This document shows positions 28,052 through 34,618 of a DNA stretch of 64,000 bases, piece by piece (position 1 is the stretch's first letter; the number at the start of each line of letters is the position of its first letter). The DNA lies in assembly GCF_007785775.2 (NCBI RefSeq), contig NZ_VNIK02000001.1, positions 186,001-250,000 of the forward strand, written 5' to 3'. The notes below the pieces were generated by a model, which saw only the letters and a list, made by a program, of their open reading frames with translations, was not told where the DNA came from and made no database searches. The position numbers were made by a program, and so were the translations under genes. Source of the DNA: Flagellimonas hadalis (GTDB lineage Bacteria; Bacteroidota; Bacteroidia; Flavobacteriales; Flavobacteriaceae).

Positions 28052-29146
28052 GTGCATACCGTAGAGCAGAAATTAAAGGAACGCATCAAGGAGTTGACCT
28101 GTCTTTATGAAGTCACCTCACTGATCGTGAACAGTGATTACGAGCAGATTGAAGAAGTCCTTCGGGCCATAGCAGCATGCATGCAAAGGGCATGGCAGTT
28201 CAATGAGGAAACCTATGTGGAGCTAAAAACCCCTTTGACCACCATAAGGACTGAGAAGAAAGCAGAGGAATTCGTATTTCTCCAATCTCCCATAAAAGTG
28301 TTCAATGAAGAACGGGGATATATAAAGGTAGGATACCCATCTCCCAAATATACCCCGGACGACTTTTTGGTAGAGGAAAAACAATTGCTGGACAACATAT
28401 GTCTTGAAGTAGGGAACCTGTTGGAGCGAAAGGAAATCAAAGAAAACCAAGAAGCGATCCGTAGGCAGGTTGAACAGGGCGACCGATTGCGTATTCTTGG
28501 TGAGATAACCGCTGGGATTGCCCACGAACTCAATACCCCATTGGCCAACATATTGGGCTTCACGGAATTGCTGAAAGAACGGGTGGAAGGGGATTCAAAG
28601 GCCGAAAAGGACTTGGATAAGATCATCACCAATACCATTTTTTCACGGGAAGTGGTCAAAAAGCTCATGTTCTTTGCCTGCGAAATGCCCCAGGAGCGAA
28701 CCAGCCTGAACATTGTACCCGTAATCGAAGATGCCATAGACCTGTTGCGCACCACATTGCGACAGAACGATATCAACTGTAAACTCAATACCGACAAAAA
28801 GGAAATTGTCCTGAAAATGGACAAGATCCAACTCACCCAAGTATTGTTCAACCTTATCGTGAACGCTATTTATTTTTCCCCGCCGCAGAGCACTATTTTG
28901 GTCGATGTGAGGGAGAATAACGGAAATGTGGTCCTGAAAATATCCGATGAGGGCAGTGGCATACCCAAGGACAAGGCGGAGACCATTTTTGCCCCTTTCT
29001 TCACCACCAAACCCGTAGGGGAGGGGAGCGGATTGGGACTCAGTGTGGTGCACGGCATTGTGAAGAGCCATCAAGGAACAATCGGGCACGCCCCCAATAA
29101 GCCCAAAGGCACTATCTTTACCATCAAATTTCCCAAAACCGTTTGA
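28052..29146 (+). CDS. Cytoplasmic NtrB-like sensor histidine kinase, GTG start
   Basis: A 364-aa soluble histidine kinase. Residues 1-25 form a helical lead-in (KLKERIKELTCLYEV), then a GAF-like sensory region to about residue 125, a coiled coil (KEIKENQEAIRRQVEQ), the H box AGIAHELNTPLANILGFTE, and an HATPase domain (NLIVNAIYFSPP; DEGSGIP; GEGSGLGLSVV). There is no membrane segment, so it should sense a cytoplasmic cue. The start is a GTG at 28052. The NtrC-like regulator gene begins 5 bp after its stop, so the two form a sigma-54-type pair. Confidence 0.87.
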   Translation: MHTVEQKLKERIKELTCLYEVTSLIVNSDYEQIEEVLRAIAACMQRAWQFNEETYVELKTPLTTIRTEKKAEEFVFLQSPIKVFNEERGYIKVGYPSPKYTPDDFLVEEKQLLDNICLEVGNLLERKEIKENQEAIRRQVEQGDRLRILGEITAGIAHELNTPLANILGFTELLKERVEGDSKAEKDLDKIITNTIFSREVVKKLMFFACEMPQERTSLNIVPVIEDAIDLLRTTLRQNDINCKLNTDKKEIVLKMDKIQLTQVLFNLIVNAIYFSPPQSTILVDVRENNGNVVLKISDEGSGIPKDKAETIFAPFFTTKPVGEGSGLGLSVVHGIVKSHQGTIGHAPNKPKGTIFTIKFPKTV

Positions 29147-29151
29147 CGGCC

Positions 29152-30471
29152 ATGCTCAAAAAGGAGAACATATTGCTGGTGGATGATGATATCCAGATCT
29201 TGGAACTCTTGCACCGACACCTAAATTCCATGCATTACCACACCTATAGCGCGGTTTCGGTAAAGGAGGCCCTCTACATCCTCAAGGACACTGAAATTGA
29301 TTTGCTCATCACCGACATCAATATGCCGGAGATCAACGGGATCCAATTGATCAAATACACGGCCGAGCATTTTCCTGATATGCCCAAGTTGGTCGTCACG
29401 GGCTTTCCTTCGATCGACGATGCCATGGACGTTTTCCGATCTGGGGTAACAGAGTATCTGACCAAACCCTTCACCAAGAACGAATTGGCAGATGCAGTGA
29501 AGAAATCCTTGGAAAATAGGGCAAAGAAGGCATCTGTTAGGAAAAGTGTACCAAAAGGGAGCACTGGTTATGGGGAAATGATCGGGGCTTCCGAAGCGTT
29601 TTCGGAGATTGTTGAGATCATCGAACGGGTAAAGGACAACCACGCCACCATCTTGATCCAAGGGGAAAGTGGAACAGGTAAAGAACTCGTTGCACGATCC
29701 ATTCATTATTCGGGAAGGTTTGCCCGGGCACCTTTCATCCCGGTCAATTGTGGGGCCATTCCCGAAAACCTCCTGGAAGCCGAGCTTTTTGGCTACACCA
29801 AAGGTGCTTTTACCGGGGCCAATGAGACCCGGAAAGGCTTTTTCCAAGCAGCGGACAATGGCACCATTTTTTTGGACGAGATTGGAAATGCATCCTTGGC
29901 CGTTCAAGGAAAATTGTTGCGCGTGCTCCAAGAAAAGGAAGTGACCAAAGTGGGGTCACAGAAACCCGAAAAACTCAATGTAAGGGTCATAGCGGCCACG
30001 AACAGTAATCTGGAAGAGCTTATCCAAAAAAAACTATTTCGGGAAGACCTGTACTATCGGTTGACGGTGGTCTCCATTGTGGTTCCCCCACTCAGGGAGC
30101 GGGTCACGGACATTCACTTACTGGTGGACAGGTTCCTTCAAAAATATGGCGTTGAATATAGGGACCGTTTGGTTCGAATATCACCAGAAGCACTGAAGAT
30201 CTTGGAACGTTATCCCTGGCCGGGCAACATTCGGGAACTGGAGAATGTCGTACAGCGGGCCGTTATCATGTGCGACGGACAAGTAGAGGTCAAGCATTTG
30301 CCGGAACAGGTAAAGTATAAGATCGATTTTTCGGAAGAAACCTTGAGACCTTTGAAAGAGGTCGAAAAGGAACATATCACCAAAGTATTGGCCTCCACAG
30401 GAAACAATAAGACCAAGGCTGCCGAAATTCTTGGCATTGACCGCAAGACCCTTCGGGAAAAACTCAAATAA
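29152..30471 (+). CDS. NtrC-family sigma-54-dependent response regulator
   Basis: A 439-aa enhancer-binding protein. The receiver domain has D55 in LLITDINMPE. The AAA+ domain has Walker A GESGTGKE, the sigma-54 contact loop GAFTGA intact, and Walker B TIFLDEIG. A Fis-type helix-turn-helix ends the protein (TKAAEILGIDRKTLREKLK). The ATG at 29152 is preferred to a TTG at 29143 that overlaps the kinase stop. Two near-identical 17-bp repeats begin 6 bp after its stop codon and precede a sigma-54 promoter, which makes the downstream GreA-like gene its most likely target. Confidence 0.92.
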   Translation: MLKKENILLVDDDIQILELLHRHLNSMHYHTYSAVSVKEALYILKDTEIDLLITDINMPEINGIQLIKYTAEHFPDMPKLVVTGFPSIDDAMDVFRSGVTEYLTKPFTKNELADAVKKSLENRAKKASVRKSVPKGSTGYGEMIGASEAFSEIVEIIERVKDNHATILIQGESGTGKELVARSIHYSGRFARAPFIPVNCGAIPENLLEAELFGYTKGAFTGANETRKGFFQAADNGTIFLDEIGNASLAVQGKLLRVLQEKEVTKVGSQKPEKLNVRVIAATNSNLEELIQKKLFREDLYYRLTVVSIVVPPLRERVTDIHLLVDRFLQKYGVEYRDRLVRISPEALKILERYPWPGNIRELENVVQRAVIMCDGQVEVKHLPEQVKYKIDFSEETLRPLKEVEKEHITKVLASTGNNKTKAAEILGIDRKTLREKLK

Positions 30472-30476
30472 TACAC

Positions 30477-30512
30477 CGGGTAAAAACTCCCCATGCGGGT
30501 AAAAATTCCCCA
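30477..30512 (+). promoter_or_regulatory. Tandem 17-bp repeats, candidate enhancer (UAS)
   Basis: CGGGTAAAAACTCCCCA (30477-30493) and CGGGTAAAAATTCCCCA (30496-30512) match at 16 of 17 positions. Each has dyad symmetry, GGG and CCC separated by 8 nt. They lie about 115-150 bp upstream of the predicted sigma-54 start site, the usual distance for an enhancer-binding protein. Binding by the neighbouring NtrC-like protein is inferred. Confidence 0.55.
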
Positions 30513-30600
30513 GTCCATTTATCACATTTGATTTTTTAATTATTTATAATTAACTGGTTTTCAATTTATTAAAATCAGGTATTCTTTCCTTTCCTTTTTG

Positions 30601-30614
30601 GGCATACGGTTTGC
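30601..30614 (+). promoter_or_regulatory. Sigma-54 (-24/-12) promoter
   Basis: GGCATACGGTTTGC has GGCA at -24 and TTGC at -12 with the invariant GG-N10-GC spacing. Transcription would start near 30626, 12 nt before the ATG at 30638. Matches to the flanking consensus (TGGCAC-N5-TTGC) are good except TGG preceded by G and C-to-T at the sixth position. Confidence 0.65.
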
Positions 30615-30637
30615 CTATCTTTTGCCAAAAACCGACC

Positions 30638-31063
30638 ATGAAAAGGAATGATCTGATGATGGAAAAATCGGATTATGTGGCCATAAAAAAGGTATTGAAC
30701 TTTCACAAGCACTACCAGGACTATGCCCACAAAGAGACCTTGGACGCTCTGAGGGAACAACTGGAAAACACCACGGTATGTAGTGCTTCCGAGCTGCCCA
30801 AAGGCGTGGTACGGCTCAAGTCCAAAGTGACAGTGGCCTCCAAGTCGGGCTGGTGGAACACTTTCCAGGTGATGTTGCACGATGATGGAGACAACAAGGA
30901 AGGACAAATTTCAGTGAAGAGCACCTTGGGAGCCGCACTGATAGGGAGGAGCATAGGCGATGTTGTGCTGGTGGGTATGCCCAATAGCCCTCTGAGCCTC
31001 GAGATCAAGGAAGTGAAATGGGCCATAAATGAAGACGAAGAGCTGGCCATACTCAAGGAATGA
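30638..31063 (+). CDS. GreA/GreB/Rnk-like RNA polymerase-interacting protein
   Basis: A 141-aa protein whose C-terminal half resembles the FKBP-like domain of transcript cleavage factors GreA/GreB and of Rnk (PKGVVRLKSKVTV, then STLGAALIGRSIGDVV). The N-terminal part is short and helical, more like Rnk or a truncated Gre coiled coil than full-length GreA (158 aa), so cleavage activity is uncertain. The start at 30638 is fixed by the sigma-54 promoter: the in-frame start at 30611 would overlap the -12 element. Control by the NtrC-like protein is inferred from position, repeats and promoter. Confidence 0.8.
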   Translation: MKRNDLMMEKSDYVAIKKVLNFHKHYQDYAHKETLDALREQLENTTVCSASELPKGVVRLKSKVTVASKSGWWNTFQVMLHDDGDNKEGQISVKSTLGAALIGRSIGDVVLVGMPNSPLSLEIKEVKWAINEDEELAILKE

Positions 31064-31104
31064 ACATTTAAATTCAATTATATAAACCTTAAATTCTGTT
31101 AGTT

Positions 31105-31449
31105 ATGAAGAAATATCTTTTGTTTTTGGGATTGTTTATAGCAGCCATCAACCTTCAGGCCCAAGATGTGGCCGTGGGGGATACTTTTGAGATAGGAAGA
31201 CCGGATTCACCTCAATATGCCCATCTGGAATTTCCCAGGGCCAATTTTATCATCAAAAGAGGTGGAATTGCCAACTATAAAAGTGTACAGGGGCAAAAAG
31301 TCGTTGTGACTTCCATTAAAGAGAAGAAGGACGGCACCAAGGTCATCAAGATCAAAAGGGCCGATGGAAACCGCTTTTTTGGCAGCCACTGGCAAGTAGC
31401 CGCCAATGTTGAGAAAGCTCTGGAATCCGGAGAGTTGCTCAAAGTATAG
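31105..31449 (+). CDS. Small secreted protein, unknown function
   Basis: A 114-aa protein with a clear Sec signal peptide (MKKYLLFLGLFIAAINLQAQ, cleavage after AQ). The mature part is basic and predicted beta-rich (GQKVVVTSIKEKKDGTKVIKIK), with no Cys and no recognised domain. It lies 41 bp after the GreA-like gene on the same strand and may be transcribed from the same sigma-54 promoter. No second promoter was recognised in the 41-bp gap. Confidence 0.7.
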   Translation: MKKYLLFLGLFIAAINLQAQDVAVGDTFEIGRPDSPQYAHLEFPRANFIIKRGGIANYKSVQGQKVVVTSIKEKKDGTKVIKIKRADGNRFFGSHWQVAANVEKALESGELLKV

Positions 31450-31564
31450 ATGAATTGATGTGATTTACTGTTCCCGGCTCTCCGTTCTCTTTTTGGATTT
31501 GCTCAAAGGGGGCCGGGATATACTAACACCTGTTCGGAAAATGATGATTTAAAAAAATGTCGAT

Positions 31565-32203
31565 TTGTTTGAACCCAAGATCATATCGGGAGGATCCAAA
31601 AAGCGCCGTTCGAAGTTCGCCATGGTGTTGGGAATCTCCTTTTTGTTGATTTTGGTCGCCAACCTGATCGATTACAAGTATCTCTCCAATGTGCGCCACA
31701 ATGTAAATTCCGTATATAACGATCGGGTCGTGGCGCAGGACTACATCTATCAGCTCAACAACCTGTTCCACCAAAAGCAGTTGTCCATGGGCAAAAATGG
31801 GGGCGACCCATACCGGAACGGTCAAAATGATTCCATCGACCGATTGCTGTTCCGTTTCTCCAAGACCGAACTTACCCGAAGCGAGGCTGGCTTTTTTTTC
31901 GACCTTCAAAAGAATTACACCGAACTCACGTCCCTGGAGAAGTTGCTCTCCAATGAACCAAAAGGTCACAAACAGGCTATATGGCAGGACATCAGTCGGG
32001 AACTATATGAAATCCGAACGAATTTGGACGACCTGGAAAACGTGCAGTTCAAGGAAGGGGCACAAATGACCCAAAGTTCCAACCGTTCTCTGGGCATGAA
32101 TGCCTTTTTATCCAAATTGGAGCTCGCCTTTTTGATTGTTAATGGTGTCGTGATCCTTTATATGGTCCTTTTGGGGACCAACCTGATGGGGAAGGTGAAT
32201 TAA
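31565..32203 (+). CDS. Four-helix-bundle sensor-like membrane protein without output domain
   Basis: A 212-aa protein with a basic N-terminus (SKKRRSK), TM1 near residues 20-40, about 145 aa of helical extracytoplasmic sequence resembling the MCP four-helix-bundle sensor (NNLFHQKQLSMGK; LLSNEPKGHKQ), and TM2 near residues 188-207, with only a few residues after it. No kinase, HAMP or methyl-accepting domain follows. The start is a TTG at 31565 directly after an in-frame stop; a later ATG at 31622 would remove the basic segment. It closes the regulatory island. Confidence 0.65.
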   Translation: MFEPKIISGGSKKRRSKFAMVLGISFLLILVANLIDYKYLSNVRHNVNSVYNDRVVAQDYIYQLNNLFHQKQLSMGKNGGDPYRNGQNDSIDRLLFRFSKTELTRSEAGFFFDLQKNYTELTSLEKLLSNEPKGHKQAIWQDISRELYEIRTNLDDLENVQFKEGAQMTQSSNRSLGMNAFLSKLELAFLIVNGVVILYMVLLGTNLMGKVN

Positions 32204-32205
32204 AT

Positions 32206-32688
32206 CTACCTATTGATATCCAGTAGTTTGATCGTAATCCCGATTTGTCCCAAATGGTATAGGTCGTGGTGAACAATCCCTTCTACCAGATATTTCAGTG
32301 TGTGACTTGGTTTGTAAGTGTTGTTCTCCAAGTAGTCATCATCCTTATCCGATAGAAAAGCGATCAACTCCGCTTGGCTCTCCCGCAGATCTGTCTTTAG
32401 TTTTTTCCATCCGATTTTTTTAAGTTCCTCGTTGCTCTTCCAGTTTTCAGGACTATCCACGCTCAGGTTGGATTCCTGCCCTTGGAGCAATTTGATCCCA
32501 TGCATGCGCCACACCCAAATGTGGGAAATCAATTCCGCCACACTGTGGACCCCAGGAATAGGTCTTTCAAAGGCCTGTGTTTCCGAAATGGGTTCAATTT
32601 TGTTCTCCAAGTTGTCATCGTACCAGGTCTTTCCATTTTGGATGTCCCTTAACTGAAAGATGATGTTTTCTACAATTTTTCTACTCAT
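32206..32688 (-). CDS. DinB-like metal-dependent four-helix protein
   Basis: A 160-aa protein of the DinB/YfiT-like superfamily. Three putative metal ligands are visible: His of ELISHIWVW (residue 56) and two His in EGIVHHDLYHLGQIG near the C-terminus. Members are often thiol S-transferases using mycothiol or bacillithiol; the substrate here is unknown. It is convergent with the four-helix-bundle gene (2 bp apart) and lies 14 bp downstream of the hydrolase gene on the same strand. Confidence 0.8.
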   Translation of the reverse strand: MSRKIVENIIFQLRDIQNGKTWYDDNLENKIEPISETQAFERPIPGVHSVAELISHIWVWRMHGIKLLQGQESNLSVDSPENWKSNEELKKIGWKKLKTDLRESQAELIAFLSDKDDDYLENNTYKPSHTLKYLVEGIVHHDLYHLGQIGITIKLLDINR

Positions 32689-32702
32689 CTGAATACCTAT
32701 GT

Positions 32703-33605
32703 TTATTTTTTGTCCAAAAACTTTTCAATCATGGGAACAACAAGTTGATTTTCTTTGAAATCAGGTTGGATTGTGGTGATTTCACCGATATATTCCCCAT
32801 GTCCGCCCGGGATGATGGCCAGTTCCGAATGGGCGATCTGTCGGTGGAGTTCTATGGCGTGTTCAGGGGTGATGATGTCCTTGTCGCCAATAATGATCAG
32901 TGTAGGAGCTTGAATGGCTTCGATCTGCTCGTCAGGAATGTCCTTGAAATGCACCATCCGTTTGGCGTCCCTATCATGCATCAGCTGCAAGTCAGTGGTA
33001 TCGGATGCCACTTCTTTGTATGCAGTTTGGAGCTGTTCGGGCATGTGTTCCAGTTTTGACTGCTGCATAAAACCCCAAAACCATTCGGGAACCCCATTGC
33101 GTTTGACAAGTGCAGAACCCAGTACCATTTTGTGGACCAATTCCGGATGGCGGATGGCGATCTGCAAAGTCGTTGTCCCACCATTGCTGAAACCGAAAAA
33201 GTCGGCTTTGTCCACTTTTAGGTTATGGAGGAGTGTTGCAACATCGTCGGCATCCTGCTCAAAGGACGAGTCCGTACCCCTGTCGTTCGTGCGCCCATGC
33301 GCCTGAAGCTCCATGGCGATCACCTGTCTGTTTTTGGCAAATAAAGGGATAACTTTCCCAAAATTGGAGGGGATAGTGGAACCACCCCCATGGATCAGGA
33401 CAAGGGCTTTTGCCTGCCCACCCGCCTGACCGGCTGGCCGGTAGATCTCATAATACATTTTTAGGCCGTTCACTTCGGAATATCCGCTGGCAAAGTCCAA
33501 TTCTTTTGTTGCTTTGGGTTCCATTTCTTTGGGTTCTGTTTTGGTGTGGTTACATGTGGTCAAAATGAAAAGCAGGGAACCGAGAAGTTGGAAAGGTTGT
33601 TTCAT
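32703..33605 (-). CDS. Alpha/beta-hydrolase lipoprotein
   Basis: A 300-aa alpha/beta hydrolase with a signal peptide ending in a possible lipobox (FILTTC). The oxyanion region is LVLIHGGG, the nucleophile elbow GFSNGGTT (Ser nucleophile), the acid D in LIIIGDKDIITPE and the His in IPGGHGEY. The start at 33605 is chosen to put the signal peptide first. An unusual Gly/Ala/Gln insert (RPAGQAGGQAKA) precedes the HGGG strand and is encoded by a GC-rich inverted repeat at 33429-33442. It is likely anchored in the envelope; the substrate is unknown. Confidence 0.83.
   Translation of the reverse strand: MKQPFQLLGSLLFILTTCNHTKTEPKEMEPKATKELDFASGYSEVNGLKMYYEIYRPAGQAGGQAKALVLIHGGGSTIPSNFGKVIPLFAKNRQVIAMELQAHGRTNDRGTDSSFEQDADDVATLLHNLKVDKADFFGFSNGGTTTLQIAIRHPELVHKMVLGSALVKRNGVPEWFWGFMQQSKLEHMPEQLQTAYKEVASDTTDLQLMHDRDAKRMVHFKDIPDEQIEAIQAPTLIIIGDKDIITPEHAIELHRQIAHSELAIIPGGHGEYIGEITTIQPDFKENQLVVPMIEKFLDKK
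33429..33442. repeat. GC-rich inverted repeat inside hydrolase gene
   Basis: ACCGGC-TG-GCCGGT is a perfect 6-bp inverted repeat within a GC-rich patch (33411-33442) inside the hydrolase frame. It encodes part of the Gly/Ala/Gln insert and looks like a small palindromic (REP-like) element carried in frame. Only this copy was noticed in the window. Confidence 0.4.
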
Positions 33606-33813
33606 TTTTATCGATGGGTTATTATGCTGTTGGTTGTACTGACCGTTCATAGACCGTTCGAAATTGAAAAAGGGTGAATGAATCTTGGCTCTCTACGTAT
33701 AAATTATAAAACCCATTCACACCCACCAATTTACCATAAAATCAATAAAAAACACTAAGTTTAAAAAGGGAAAGCCACACACGCTTCCCGTTCCATAAAA
33801 CCATCATCAACCC

Positions 33814-34575
33814 ATGAAAAAATCCATTCTCCTGATCCTATTATTAGCCTTGAGTTTCACCGTTTCCGCCACCGAGACCAAACTGATGGTCAGGGCCAAG
33901 GCCAAGGACGCCAAGTTTATCGGAAGCTCCATTGGTGGGGCCTACGTCATTGTTAGAAACACTGTGAACAACCAAATACTGGCCGAAGGAATTACCACAG
34001 GCAGTACCGGGAACACCGACCTCATCATGAAGACCCCCATTGACCGTAACACCCAACTCACAGACGATAAGACGGCGGGCTTTTTGGCGGTAGTTGACAT
34101 AGACGAACCCACCTTTGTGCGTGTGGAGGTCATTTCACCCTACAACAAGAAAAATGCGCAGGTACGTGCCAGTACCGAACTGTGGCTCATCCCTGGTAAG
34201 GACATTTTGGGGGATGGCGTTGTGGTGGAAATCCCAGGTTTTGTCATCGATATCCTTACGCCCAACACCCATCAATACATTTCGAAACAATCCATTGGGG
34301 AGGGGTTGGACATTCGTGCCAATATGGTGATGATGTGTGGTTGTCCCATCGAAAAAGGGGGCATTTGGGACTCAACGCCCATGGAAGTGGTGGCCATCCT
34401 GAAAAAGGACGGGACCACTGTGGCAACAATACCCATGGACAACCCCTCGCGAAATATTTTTGAGGGTAGGATGCAGGTCACGGAGAACGGGTATTATGAA
34501 GTGACGGTGTATGCTTATGATTCCAAAACGGGCAACACGGGGGTGGACAAGGTCAATTATGTGGTAACCGATTGA
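33814..34575 (+). CDS. Secreted protein with beta-sandwich-like repeats, unknown function
   Basis: A 253-aa protein with a signal peptide (MKKSILLILLLALSFTVSAT). The mature protein is beta-rich with two segments of similar style that may be Ig- or CNA-like (GAYVIVRNTVNNQILAEGITTG; GYYEVTVYAYDSKTGN). A distinctive MMCGCPI motif with two Cys lies near residue 170. No family is recognised. A lone gene with 208 bp of upstream AT-rich DNA, it is followed after 43 bp by the aminopeptidase gene on the same strand. Confidence 0.7.
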   Translation: MKKSILLILLLALSFTVSATETKLMVRAKAKDAKFIGSSIGGAYVIVRNTVNNQILAEGITTGSTGNTDLIMKTPIDRNTQLTDDKTAGFLAVVDIDEPTFVRVEVISPYNKKNAQVRASTELWLIPGKDILGDGVVVEIPGFVIDILTPNTHQYISKQSIGEGLDIRANMVMMCGCPIEKGGIWDSTPMEVVAILKKDGTTVATIPMDNPSRNIFEGRMQVTENGYYEVTVYAYDSKTGNTGVDKVNYVVTD

Positions 34576-34618
34576 TTGCATATTGCACCAAACCTTTATA
34601 AAACAATTGAACCAACAA

